Shown here in pieces: positions 1 through 7,899 of a stretch of 31,521 nt of DNA (position 1 is its first letter; each line of letters opens with the position of its first letter). The notes under the pieces are model-generated. The model did not search any database. It worked only from the letters and a program-made list of their open reading frames with translations, and was not told the DNA's origin. The stretch comes from an uncultured Granulicatella sp. (lineage in GTDB: Bacteria; Bacillota; Bacilli; Lactobacillales; Aerococcaceae), in the NCBI RefSeq assembly GCF_938030755.1, contig NZ_CALHIF010000020.1:1-31521 (forward strand). Direction: 5' to 3'. Made by a program: the position numbers and the translations under genes.

Positions 1-694
1 AAAACCACACTGGAGAAATAAAAGTCATAACAGTTGCAATGGCTAATAATAGAATTGCTAAGACATTCATTCCTTCATATTGAGTTAACCAGTAGATAAA
101 GACATGTTGACGTTTTTGGAAAACATGTTTTAGCCCATATGAAATAGTAGGGAATCCAAGGTAGAAGAATAAGTAAAATACCAGGAATCTAACAAACATC
201 CAAATATAATTTGGGGTACTCGTTAAGCTTGGTAAGATTGAAATATCAGCAAATAATTGATACTGCGTAAATAATGTATGAATGACATGAGTTGTAATGA
301 ATGCAGACATAACCGTCGCTAAAATAATTAACGCGTACCCATAAGTACGACTGTATTGACGTTTCCGCGAATATTGATTTGTTGGATGAACCAAACGTTC
401 ACCAAAGAAAGTAAAGAATCGTTTGAATTTATTCCATACTCCAGTATAAGCAAATCGGTTATTCTTCACACGGTTTTCTTGTGAACTACGGTTATCTTCT
501 TCTGGAATTTTTGTTTCCACTTTTGTAGTAAACGAAGCAGTAGGTTCATTATTTTCATCTAATAAGTCTGTTTGAACGCCATCATTTGACTCAATGGCAC
601 TAGGTGCAGAAAGTTCATCTTGAACGGTGCCACAATAAGGGCAGAGTGTTTCTTGTTCGTCAATCATTTCATGACAGAATGGACATTGTTTCAT
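1..694 (-). CDS. Zinc-ribbon membrane protein, C-terminus cut by window edge
   Basis: 231 codons are visible and the frame is open to the window edge. The ATG at 694-692 follows GAGGAAACTTC. The N-terminus carries two CxxC knuckles, CPFC (C4, C7) and CPYC (C18, C21), typical of a small zinc ribbon. An acidic, probably disordered linker (about residues 25-75) and a basic stretch (about 76-116) follow. Three hydrophobic membrane segments are then visible, at about 119-140, 163-186 and 208-230. The layout is that of a zinc-ribbon-headed integral membrane protein of unknown function, common in Lactobacillales. The zinc ribbon should face the cytoplasm because there is no signal peptide before it. 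An extended -10 lies just upstream (736-741 on this strand), so the gene probably has its own promoter downstream of the small RNA terminator. The molecular function is not known to me. Confidence 0.8.
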   Translation of the reverse strand, partial: MKQCPFCHEMIDEQETLCPYCGTVQDELSAPSAIESNDGVQTDLLDENNEPTASFTTKVETKIPEEDNRSSQENRVKNNRFAYTGVWNKFKRFFTFFGERLVHPTNQYSRKRQYSRTYGYALIILATVMSAFITTHVIHTLFTQYQLFADISILPSLTSTPNYIWMFVRFLVFYLFFYLGFPTISYGLKHVFQKRQHVFIYWLTQYEGMNVLAILLLAIATVMTFISPVWF

Positions 695-735
695 GAAGTT
701 TCCTCTTTCCGTATGTATTACTAAATTTCATTGCT

Positions 736-741
736 ATTGTA
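736..741 (-). promoter_or_regulatory. Extended -10 promoter for the zinc-ribbon membrane protein gene
   Basis: On the minus strand the sequence reads TGATACAAT, which is a TGn extension plus TACAAT. No good -35 is visible; the upstream positions are the U-tract of the preceding terminator. It lies about 42 bases before the start codon. Confidence 0.45.
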
Positions 742-756
742 TCATAATTTTACTAT

Positions 757-783
757 AAAAAAAGACTAGGAACTCCTAGTCTT
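757..783 (-). terminator. Rho-independent terminator of the small RNA
   Basis: Minus strand: 10-bp perfect stem AAGACTAGGA / TCCTAGTCTT (762-771 with 774-783) with a GT loop, followed by seven U residues (763-757). Confidence 0.85.
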
Positions 784-918
784 AGCGTGGCATCTTTTCA
801 GATGAGTAGGTCGTGTTCACATCACGAACTACAAACAGCTACATCCGGTAGTGTGCCAAAGCACTCCTGTTCCACATAACTCGCAGTCTCTAATGTACTG
901 CGTGTCGCCTCATCGCAT
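757..918 (-). ncRNA. Free-standing structured small RNA of about 160 nt, family not recognised
   Basis: A near-consensus sigma-A promoter (-35 ATGACA, 17 bp, -10 TATAAT) lies directly upstream and a strong rho-independent terminator ends the region. No reading frame of useful length is present. The minus-strand RNA can fold into a multibranched structure closed by GATGAG (914-909) with CTCATC (806-801). Inside are a hairpin GCAGT/ACTGC, an AACAG/CTGTT stem enclosing GTGC/GCAC and CTAC/GTAG hairpins, and a 10-position stem GTAGTTCGTG / CACGACCTAC with one mismatch. After the closing stem, CATCT-GAAA-AGATG forms a GNRA-capped hairpin that uses the same CATC as the closing stem, so the two are mutually exclusive. 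It lacks the GGAAGCAGC core of SRP RNA and the rod shape of 6S RNA. It could be an independent sRNA or a terminated leader of the gene at 694. Confidence 0.6.
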
Positions 919-925
919 AGAATAC

Positions 926-954
926 ATTATAGCAGAGGGAATGCGGAATGTCAT
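926..954 (-). promoter_or_regulatory. Strong sigma-A promoter of the small RNA
   Basis: -35 ATGACA (954-949), 17-bp spacer, -10 TATAAT (931-926) preceded by TGC. The predicted start is about 918. Confidence 0.8.
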
Positions 955-961
955 GTAGGAA

Positions 962-1339
962 CTATTTTTCGCGGATTACTTCGATTTTGTAGCCGTCTAA
1001 GTCTTTCACGAAATAGTAGTTTGCAGGATGCCCTGGTAATCCTTTTAATTCTGTAACGTCATAGCCTTTTGCAACGTGTTCAGCGTGAAGTCCTTCAAGG
1101 TCTTTAGCGCTAATTGCGATATGACCATATCCGTCGCCGATTTCGTATGGTCCGTGACCATAGTTATATGTTAATTCTAATTCATAGTCATCTCCTTCAA
1201 AAGCGAGATAAGCAATTGTGAATTTATGTTCTGGGAAGTCTTTTCTTCTTGTTTCTTTAAAACCGAATGCTTCTTCGTAGAAACGAATGCTTTCTTCTAG
1301 ATTTTCAACACGGACACAAGTATGCAACATTTTTGACAT
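962..1339 (-). CDS. gloA: Glyoxalase I (lactoylglutathione lyase)
   Basis: 125-aa vicinal-oxygen-chelate protein, the normal length for a bacterial glyoxalase I. It isomerises the hemithioacetal of methylglyoxal and a thiol cofactor to a lactoyl thioester in the cytosol. The fold signature is clear: HTCVRVENLEESIRFY at the N-terminus, ELTYNYG and YGHIAI in the middle, DLDGYKIEVI at the end. The expected metal ligands of the E. coli GloA type are all present: H6, E55, H73 and E120. The start was set at the ATG at 1339 because AAGGAGGT lies six bases upstream; an in-frame upstream extension of 13 codons has no ribosome binding site. The gene stands alone between the small RNA and the divergent aspartokinase. 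The thiol used in this organism cannot be told from sequence. Confidence 0.9.
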   Translation of the reverse strand: MSKMLHTCVRVENLEESIRFYEEAFGFKETRRKDFPEHKFTIAYLAFEGDDYELELTYNYGHGPYEIGDGYGHIAISAKDLEGLHAEHVAKGYDVTELKGLPGHPANYYFVKDLDGYKIEVIREK

Positions 1340-1510
1340 GGTGTGACCTCCTTTATTTATTTTATTTAAGACTAACAAACTCGAATGATAAATACAAGTT
1401 TCTAAGACTGTTTCTATTTCAAAGACAAATGTATTTAATTAGTGGAAATCTGTTGCGTTCCATTCATTAATTTGGTAGTCTAGGTACATTGAAAAATAAG
1501 GAAGTGTCAT

Positions 1511-2887
1511 ATGAAAGTAATCAAATTTGGTGGAAGCTCTTTAGCGAATGCCACACAATTAAGAAAGGTCTTTAATATTGTAAAATCCGATTCAAGTCGT
1601 AAAATTGTGGTGGTTTCAGCACCAGGAAAACGTACCTCGGACGATGAAAAAGTAACAGATCTTCTCATCCAATTAGCAACATCTCATATTGAAGGGAATT
1701 ATGATGAAGAAGTATTAAAGAAAATCTTAGTCCGTTATAAGGAAATTTGTGATGAATTGGAATTAAAACCAGAAGTGTTTGAACTCGTTCGAATTCATTT
1801 TAAAAACTTAAAAGAAAGAAACGATCTATCCTCTGAATATTTAATGGATGCTTATAAAGCAAGTGGGGAAGATTTAAATGCTCGTCTTATCGCTTCTTAC
1901 TTTAACCAAGAAGGTCTTGCGGCTAAATATGTGGGGCCTCGGGAAGCCAAACTTTGGGTAAGTGATACTCCTGGAGAAGCTCGCGTTTTAGAAGAAAGCT
2001 ATCATGAATTAGAGTACTTACAACTAACAAATGAAGTGATTATTTTCCCAGGATTCTATGGGGTAACAAAAGAAGGGAAAATCGTAACGTTCTCTCGTGG
2101 CGGATCTGATATTACAGGATCTATCTTAGCCAATGCCGTGAACGCTGAAGAATACGAAAACTTTACAGACGTAGATGCCATTTATGTAGCAAGTCCAAAA
2201 ATTGTTCATAAACCACTACCTATCGATGTATTATCTTATACAGAAATGCGTGAGTTATCATACGCTGGTTTTTCAGTGTTTCATACAGAAGCACTCCTTC
2301 CTTCTATCAAAAAAGGAATTCCAGTGCATGTATGTAATACAAACAATCCTGAGGCAAGTGGAACCTATATTATGAAAGGAAAGGTGACTTCTCCAAGTGT
2401 TATTTCTGGTATTGCAAGTTCTCCGGGCTTTGTAAGTATTTATGTGAAGAAATATTTGATGAATCACGAGATTGGTTTCTTACGTAAAGTATTGACGATT
2501 TTTGAAGAAGAAGGAATTTCTATTGAACATATTCCAACAGGGATTGATGATGCAACAATCATTATCCGTGGGGAAGATGCAACAGATGAGCAATTAGAAT
2601 CAATTGTAGAGCGATTCTATGCTGAATTAGATGTAGATGAAGCAAGTTTTACACGAGGGCTTTGCTTGATTATGTTAGTAGGGGAAGGAATGGTAAACAT
2701 GGTCGGTACAACGGCTCGTGTGGCTTCAACACTTGCTCGTACTCAAATCAATATTGAATTATATAACCAAGGGGTGTCTGAGGTTTCAATGATGTTTGGT
2801 ATTTTAGACCAATACGAAAAGAAAGCCATCCGTGCGTTATATGATGAGTTCTTCGGTGAAACAAAAGAATATCAAGTAGTGGAATAA
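1511..2887 (+). CDS. Aspartokinase (YclM / aspartokinase III type)
   Basis: 458-aa aspartate kinase, which phosphorylates aspartate to aspartyl-4-phosphate, the entry step to lysine, threonine, methionine and diaminopimelate for peptidoglycan. The N-terminal kinase signature KFGGSS (K5-S10) is intact, as are SGEDLNARL, the substrate-site segment FSRGGSDITGSILAN and NFTDVDAIY. Two C-terminal ACT-type regulatory segments follow (about residues 315-450), with the conserved GTTARVASTLA and SEVSMMFG, so allosteric control is likely. The sequence follows B. subtilis YclM closely through its whole length. The ATG follows AAGGAAGTGTCAT. It is monocistronic, with a terminator after it; no leader riboswitch is visible. 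Which end product inhibits it cannot be inferred. Confidence 0.93.
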   Translation: MKVIKFGGSSLANATQLRKVFNIVKSDSSRKIVVVSAPGKRTSDDEKVTDLLIQLATSHIEGNYDEEVLKKILVRYKEICDELELKPEVFELVRIHFKNLKERNDLSSEYLMDAYKASGEDLNARLIASYFNQEGLAAKYVGPREAKLWVSDTPGEARVLEESYHELEYLQLTNEVIIFPGFYGVTKEGKIVTFSRGGSDITGSILANAVNAEEYENFTDVDAIYVASPKIVHKPLPIDVLSYTEMRELSYAGFSVFHTEALLPSIKKGIPVHVCNTNNPEASGTYIMKGKVTSPSVISGIASSPGFVSIYVKKYLMNHEIGFLRKVLTIFEEEGISIEHIPTGIDDATIIIRGEDATDEQLESIVERFYAELDVDEASFTRGLCLIMLVGEGMVNMVGTTARVASTLARTQINIELYNQGVSEVSMMFGILDQYEKKAIRALYDEFFGETKEYQVVE

Positions 2888-2937
2888 TTCTTTCCGCATT
2901 AAAATGAAACAGTAACGGTTGTAATTCACCGATAGAA

Positions 2938-2974
2938 AGAGTAGAATATCGAATATATTCTGCTCTTTTTATTT
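2938..2974 (+). terminator. Terminator or attenuator between aspartokinase and ktrB
   Basis: 12-bp stem AGAGTAGAATAT / ATATTCTGCTCT (one wobble pair), loop CGAAT, then TTTTTATTTT. It ends only about 36 bases before the ktrB start codon, and no clear promoter fits between, so partial read-through into ktrB is possible. Confidence 0.8.
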
Positions 2975-3010
2975 TGGGTAGTATTTTTGATTAGAATAGG
3001 AGGGACGAAG

Positions 3011-4390
3011 ATGATTCGTTTCTTATTGAAAGATTCCATTCCAAAACGGATTGCTTTCAGTTTTGCGATTGTAATCTTGGTGGGCTCGTTCCTACTCAAT
3101 TTGCCGATTTCGCAACTGGCGACATCGAAGGCTTCGTATTTTGACCACTTGTTTACAACGGTATCGATGGTATGTGTAACGGGACTTTCGACGCAAACAG
3201 TAGCCGAGACGTACAACACTTTTGGACAAGTGATTTGTATGATTTTAATGCAAATCGGTGGATTAGGATTAATGAGTATTATTGCCTTTTTCCTCTATGA
3301 TTCGGGTAAGAAGATGTCTTTGGTAAATAAATTAGCCTTGCAAGACAGTTTGAACCGAGATAATGATCAAGATTTTAAAAGCTATTTGAGAACGATTTTT
3401 AAATATACATTCTTTATTGAATTTATTGCAGCGGTTATTTTATCCTTCCGCTTCGTTCCAGAACTAGGAACTGCAAAAGGGATTTTCACCGCGTTCTTCT
3501 TTGCAATTTCTGCATTTTGTAATGCAGGATTTGATAACTTAGGGTCGAATAGTTTGATTAATTATGCGACCGATCCATTTTTAACATTAGTGGTTGCAGC
3601 TCTTATTATTCTAGGGGGAATTGGTTTCTCTGTTTGGTTTGATTTCAAACGAAGTTACCGTGATATGCGAAAATCGACAAAGAACAAACAACGCAAATCA
3701 TTTTATAAACGTTTGCACTATCACACGAAGATTGTCCTTTGGTTAACAGGGATTATTTTACTAAGTGGAACGGTGTTAACATTATTGACCGAATGGAATA
3801 ACCCAAACACAATCGGGAATCTATCATTCTTCGAAAAGGTACTTGTGAGTTTCTTCCAAACCGTAACGATGAGAACAGCAGGATTTGCGACCATTGATTA
3901 TACGACTGCACATCCAACAAGCCTGCTTCTTTATTGTATTCAAATGCTCATTGGAGGGTCTCCTGGTGGGACGGCCGGTGGTGTGAAGACAACGACTTTC
4001 TTAGTGGTTCTCTTATTCATTCGTTCAGAAGTATATGATGAGCGTATGATTCAATTTAGAAATCACCGTATTTCGCAAGAATTGGCGAGAAAAGCTTTAA
4101 CGATTTTTATCGTATTTACTACATTGATTCTAACTAGTGTGTTCTTACTCAGCTTAACAGATCCAGATGCCCCATTGTTATATACTTTATTCGAAACCAT
4201 TTCAGCGGTATGTACAGTAGGGGTAACAGCGAATTTAACACCGACCTTATCTTTTCTTGGAAAAATTGTGATTATGCTGTTGATGTTTATTGGACGTATT
4301 GGACCATTAACGGTTCTGTTAAGTTTTTCTAACAGAAAGAAAAAAACACTCGACATGAAGTATGCTAAAGCACCATTATTAATAGGATAG
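3011..4390 (+). CDS. ktrB: Potassium uptake channel subunit KtrB (TrkH family)
   Basis: 459-aa membrane protein of the Trk/Ktr/HKT superfamily, forming the ion pathway of a potassium uptake system with the KtrA ring. The four pore-loop selectivity segments are recognisable: VCVTGLS (G58), FCNAGFDNLG, MRTAGFATI and VCTVGVTAN. The length matches KtrB/KtrD (about 445-450 aa) rather than the larger TrkH. There is an intracellular gate-like loop region rich in small residues (IGGSPGGTAGG). The ATG at 3011 was chosen because AGGAGGG lies six bases upstream; an in-frame TTG at 2987 has no such site. The stop is 15 bases before ktrA, so the two form an operon. Confidence 0.93.
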   Translation: MIRFLLKDSIPKRIAFSFAIVILVGSFLLNLPISQLATSKASYFDHLFTTVSMVCVTGLSTQTVAETYNTFGQVICMILMQIGGLGLMSIIAFFLYDSGKKMSLVNKLALQDSLNRDNDQDFKSYLRTIFKYTFFIEFIAAVILSFRFVPELGTAKGIFTAFFFAISAFCNAGFDNLGSNSLINYATDPFLTLVVAALIILGGIGFSVWFDFKRSYRDMRKSTKNKQRKSFYKRLHYHTKIVLWLTGIILLSGTVLTLLTEWNNPNTIGNLSFFEKVLVSFFQTVTMRTAGFATIDYTTAHPTSLLLYCIQMLIGGSPGGTAGGVKTTTFLVVLLFIRSEVYDERMIQFRNHRISQELARKALTIFIVFTTLILTSVFLLSLTDPDAPLLYTLFETISAVCTVGVTANLTPTLSFLGKIVIMLLMFIGRIGPLTVLLSFSNRKKKTLDMKYAKAPLLIG

Positions 4391-4405
4391 AAAGTAGGGA
4401 TTGTA

Positions 4406-5068
4406 ATGAGAAAGACAGTTGGAATTTTAGGACTAGGTGTGTTTGGGATGACGATTGCCAAACAGCTTAGCGAATATGATTGCGACATTATTGCAGTTGA
4501 CCGTGATGAAGTAAACGTCAACCGTATTGAACCGCTGGTCACAAAAGCTGTGATTGCTGATGTAACGGATGAAGATGTTTTAAAAGAAATCGGAATAGGT
4601 GACTGTGATACAGTTGTGGTTGCTACAGGTTCGAGTTTAGAAGCGAGCATTTTAGCAGTAATGCACTGCACACGACTTGGTGTCCCTGAAATTATTGCCA
4701 AAGCAAAAAGCCGTACAACAACAGAGATTTTAACGAAGATGGGTGCACAACGGGTAGTGAACCCAGAAAAAGAGACAGGAATTCGTCTCGTGAAGAACAT
4801 TCTTCACCATAAACTAGCTGAAGTGATTTCACTAGATGGCAATATTTCACTTGTGGAATTTTATCCTCCAAAATCATGGGTTGGAAAACAATTAAGTGAT
4901 TTAGACTTACGTAAAGATTATGATTTAAACTTAATCGGATATCGTGAAGCGAAGAATGAATCTTTGAATACGAAAATATTTGCGGATTTTCTTATTCGCG
5001 AAGATGTTGTTCTTGTAGCCATTATTGGGACAGATAGTTTAGATAAAGCGACCTTCCTTGAAGATTAA
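4406..5068 (+). CDS. ktrA: Potassium uptake regulatory subunit KtrA (RCK)
   Basis: 220-aa cytosolic RCK protein. The N-terminal RCK_N Rossmann domain has GLGVFG (residues 9-14) and D32 at the end of the second strand, which contacts the nucleotide ribose in this family. ATP/ADP binding by the KtrA octamer gates KtrB. The C-terminal RCK_C (TrkA-C) domain starts at about residue 135 (VISLDGNISLVEF) and in relatives binds cyclic di-AMP. The start follows AGAAAGTAGGGATTGTA, a weak SD that recurs almost exactly before pepF. It is the second gene of the ktrB-ktrA operon, ended by the terminator at 5071. Confidence 0.93.
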   Translation: MRKTVGILGLGVFGMTIAKQLSEYDCDIIAVDRDEVNVNRIEPLVTKAVIADVTDEDVLKEIGIGDCDTVVVATGSSLEASILAVMHCTRLGVPEIIAKAKSRTTTEILTKMGAQRVVNPEKETGIRLVKNILHHKLAEVISLDGNISLVEFYPPKSWVGKQLSDLDLRKDYDLNLIGYREAKNESLNTKIFADFLIREDVVLVAIIGTDSLDKATFLED

Positions 5069-5070
5069 TA

Positions 5071-5115
5071 AAAGAGACTAAATGAATTGATAGTAGATTC
5101 ATTTAGTCTCTTTTT
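5071..5115 (+). terminator. Terminator of the ktrBA operon
   Basis: 17-bp perfect stem AAAGAGACTAAATGAAT (5071-5087) with its complement (5097-5113), nine-base loop, U tail. Confidence 0.9.
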
Positions 5116-5200
5116 ATGTAAAAATGTGTTCAAACCCTTTTAAAAGAATCCATTTCATAGTACACTAGAACTATCAACTTTTTAGAAAGTAGGGATTATA

Positions 5201-7003
5201 ATGGCCAATAAAAAACCATTAAGACGTGAAGAAGTTCCAGTAGAATTAACATGGGACCTTTCCGCAATTTATGAATCAAACGAAGGATTTGAAAAAGATT
5301 TAGAATTTGTAAAATCACAAATTCCAGCAGTAGCTGCTGCAAAAGACACAGCACTAAAAGACGGTGCTTCTTTATTAGCATTCTTAAATCTTTTAAACGT
5401 AGTGGATGATAAGATTGAAACAGCTTATGTTTACTCACATTTAAAAGCAGACCAAGATACTTCAAATAACGAAAATCAAGTCTTAAACCAACGTGCGTTC
5501 TCAACATATATTGATTTTTCAGGCGCTTCTGCATGGTTTGCTCCAGCAATCTTAGCATTATCTGATGAAGAGTTTGAAGAGTATTTCAAACAAGAGCCAG
5601 GATTAGAAGACTTCCGCGTATTATTAGAAACAGCGCGTATTAAAAAAGGTCACGTACTTTCAGATAAAGAAGAAGCTTTATTATCAAAAGCTAGTGAAGT
5701 GTTCCAAGGCGCAAGTAAAACATTCAACTTATTAAACAACGCTGACATCAAGTTTGACGAAATTACAACTGAAGATGGCGAAAAAGTCGAATTGACAAAC
5801 GGAAACTACTCAGTCTATATCGAATCTAAAAACCAAGCTGTTCGTAAGGAAGCGTTCGAAACATTATACAAACCTTACATCAACTTGAAAAATACTTTCG
5901 CAAGCACACTTGGTACAGAAGTAAAAGGGCATAACTTCAGCGCCTTAGTTCATAACTATGATTCAGCGCGTCAAGCAGCACTTGCTTCAAACCAAGTTCC
6001 TGAAGAAGTGTACGATGCTTTAGTAGAAGTGGTAAACGAAAAATTACCATTATTACACCGTTATATTGCATTACAACAAAAAGCGCTAGGCTTAGATGAA
6101 TTGCATATGTATGATTTATACGTACCAATTACAGGCGACGCTCCAATTAAATACAACTATCAAGAAGCATCTCTTGCAAGTATTGAAGCATTGAAACCTC
6201 TTGGGGAAGAGTACAACGAAATCATGAAAAAAGCATACGCTGATCGTTGGATTGACGTTGCTGAAAACATCGGTAAACGCAGCGGTGGATATTCTAGTGG
6301 GGCATACTCAACAGCACCATATATTCTATTGAACTGGCATGATGAATTATCAAACTTCTTCACATTAGTTCACGAGTTAGGACATAGTGCACACAGCTAC
6401 TTCACTCGTAACACTCAACCAAAACAATACGGAGATTATTCAATCTTCTTAGCAGAAATTGCTTCTACAACTAACGAAAACATCTTAACAGATTACTTGT
6501 TGAAGAAACATACAGATAAAGAAGCGCAAAAATATATCTTAAATAACTATTTACACCGCTTCAAATCAACCATTTTCCGTCAAACACAATTTGCGGAATT
6601 CGAACATAAGATTCACGTAATGGACCAAGAAGGCCAACCATTAACACAAGAATCTCTTGCAAAAGTTTATGGAGAAATCAATGCTAAATACTATGCAAAT
6701 GTCATCCAAGATGAACAAATCGCATACGAATGGGCGCGTATTCCTCACTTCTACATGAATTACTATGTGTTCCAATACGCAACTGGTATGGCTGCAGCAA
6801 CTGCTTTATCAGATAAGATTTTACATGGGACTCCTGAAGATTTAGAAGCTTACTTAAATTACTTACGTGCAGGACGCAGTGATGCTCCAATCGAAGTCAT
6901 GAAGAAAGCTGGCGTAGATATGACGAAGAAAGACTACTTATATGATGCCTTTGATGTATTTGAAAAACGTCTATCTCAATTAGAAGCGTTAATGAGTGAA
7001 TAA
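5201..7003 (+). CDS. pepF: Oligoendopeptidase F
   Basis: 600-aa M3B-family zinc metallopeptidase, full length for PepF. It cleaves short peptides in the cytosol. The catalytic motif HELGH (H391, E392, H395) is intact, and the third zinc ligand is probably E419 in LAEIASTTNE. The N-terminal helical domain (about residues 110-180) and the C-terminal substrate-closing segment ending in VFEKRLSQLEALM are typical of the family. Start: ATG after AGAAAGTAGGGATTATA. It appears monocistronic, between two strong terminators. Codon use is close to that of highly expressed genes in the window. No secretion signal is present. Confidence 0.95.
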   Translation: MANKKPLRREEVPVELTWDLSAIYESNEGFEKDLEFVKSQIPAVAAAKDTALKDGASLLAFLNLLNVVDDKIETAYVYSHLKADQDTSNNENQVLNQRAFSTYIDFSGASAWFAPAILALSDEEFEEYFKQEPGLEDFRVLLETARIKKGHVLSDKEEALLSKASEVFQGASKTFNLLNNADIKFDEITTEDGEKVELTNGNYSVYIESKNQAVRKEAFETLYKPYINLKNTFASTLGTEVKGHNFSALVHNYDSARQAALASNQVPEEVYDALVEVVNEKLPLLHRYIALQQKALGLDELHMYDLYVPITGDAPIKYNYQEASLASIEALKPLGEEYNEIMKKAYADRWIDVAENIGKRSGGYSSGAYSTAPYILLNWHDELSNFFTLVHELGHSAHSYFTRNTQPKQYGDYSIFLAEIASTTNENILTDYLLKKHTDKEAQKYILNNYLHRFKSTIFRQTQFAEFEHKIHVMDQEGQPLTQESLAKVYGEINAKYYANVIQDEQIAYEWARIPHFYMNYYVFQYATGMAAATALSDKILHGTPEDLEAYLNYLRAGRSDAPIEVMKKAGVDMTKKDYLYDAFDVFEKRLSQLEALMSE

Positions 7004-7036
7004 ATTCAAAAACGATTCATTCTATAATATAAATAG

Positions 7037-7068
7037 AAGTGCGTAAGAAATTTTCTTACGCACTTTTT
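7037..7068 (+). terminator. Terminator of pepF
   Basis: Stem AAGTGCGTAAGAA / TTCTTACGCACTT followed by TTTTTG. Confidence 0.9.
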
Positions 7069-7112
7069 GTGTTTAAAAGAATTGAGAAGGGCAAAAACAT
7101 CTAATGATAGAT

Positions 7113-7141
7113 AAAAAATCCCAACTAGAAACTCTAGTTGG
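7113..7141 (-). terminator. Terminator of the yjbK-yjbH pair
   Basis: On the minus strand CCAACTAGA-GTT-TCTAGTTGG is followed by GATTTTTTA, just after the spxH stop codon. Confidence 0.85.
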
Positions 7142-7148
7142 AAGATAG

Positions 7149-7859
7149 TTAATAGCGATTTAAATTCATATTGACCACTTTATCGAACTTTTGATGGCCA
7201 TTTGTATTTGTTCCTACTAGTTTTTTTGTAGTGTGATATCCAGGTAGGGGTTCACCATTGCAGATTTCAGCGATAGTTTCAGCTGTAATGCTACTAGCTA
7301 AGAGTAATCCATAGGGTTGATTAGAGTTATCAAAAATAACAAGCGAAGGTGTATGTGTCACATTCATCTCTTGCGCAATTTGAAGATCTCGATCATAGGA
7401 TTTTTTTACAGCAGAACTAGATTTATCCTCGTAAAACATCTTTTTATCAATTTCAATTTTATTTAATATTTCTTCTAACAAGTCATCATTGTATTCTCGT
7501 TTATGGTGATGAATTTGTTGTTGTAATTCAATCAAAAATTGATGTCCGAGACGTTTCCCTTGTAATAGTGCAGCTTTGTAAGAAAGAGCTGCATCATAAA
7601 TCTTCATGTATATATCATTTCGTAAATCTAAATCCGTTACAGGTAATTTTTGGTTCTTCATATATTGATTAACGGTCTGTAAATTATGAAATGTTAAAAA
7701 GTGATAATGCACTTTAAATTCAGAATTACGTACAAATTTTAGTAATTCATTTTCACAGCGATAACAGTATGTTCCCAAGGGATTCACGAATAAAAATAAT
7801 TCGAAAATCTTTTCGTGTGAAGTGTTTTTTGATAGATTTTTTGTTTCGTAGGTACTCAA
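7149..7859 (-). CDS. spxH: SpxH/YjbH-type thioredoxin-fold adaptor protein
   Basis: 236-aa protein with a DsbA-like thioredoxin fold and an N-terminal CYRC motif (C32, C35) in VNPLGTYCYRC. In B. subtilis and S. aureus, YjbH (SpxH) is a cytosolic adaptor that delivers the stress regulator Spx to ClpXP. The gene lies next to the CYTH gene yjbK and divergent from relQ-nadK-rluD, exactly the yjbH-yjbK-yjbMNO neighbourhood, which supports the assignment more than sequence identity alone. A conserved cis-proline-like segment (THTPSLVIF) is present at about residue 192. No ATG fits: translation most likely starts at the TTG at 7859, after GAGG about nine bases upstream. It could instead be annotated simply as a DsbA family protein. 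Whether CYRC is redox active here is unknown. Confidence 0.82.
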   Translation of the reverse strand: MSTYETKNLSKNTSHEKIFELFLFVNPLGTYCYRCENELLKFVRNSEFKVHYHFLTFHNLQTVNQYMKNQKLPVTDLDLRNDIYMKIYDAALSYKAALLQGKRLGHQFLIELQQQIHHHKREYNDDLLEEILNKIEIDKKMFYEDKSSSAVKKSYDRDLQIAQEMNVTHTPSLVIFDNSNQPYGLLLASSITAETIAEICNGEPLPGYHTTKKLVGTNTNGHQKFDKVVNMNLNRY

Positions 7860-7899
7860 AATCTGACGCCTCTGTTCCTCTAACTATATTTTTGTAACC

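Noticed and set aside
757..918. 6S RNA or SRP RNA
   Set aside because: The fold is multibranched and not a rod with a central bubble, and the GGAAGCAGC SRP core is absent.
2987..3010. Upstream TTG start for ktrB
   Set aside because: It has no SD, and it would place the real AGGAGGG inside the coding sequence.
4063..4800. Long antisense frame opposite ktrB/ktrA
   Set aside because: It is a shadow of two clearly coding genes, without SD or recognisable domains.
7018..7036. Promoter suggested by TATAATATAAATA after pepF
   Set aside because: There is no -35, and it points straight into the pepF terminator.
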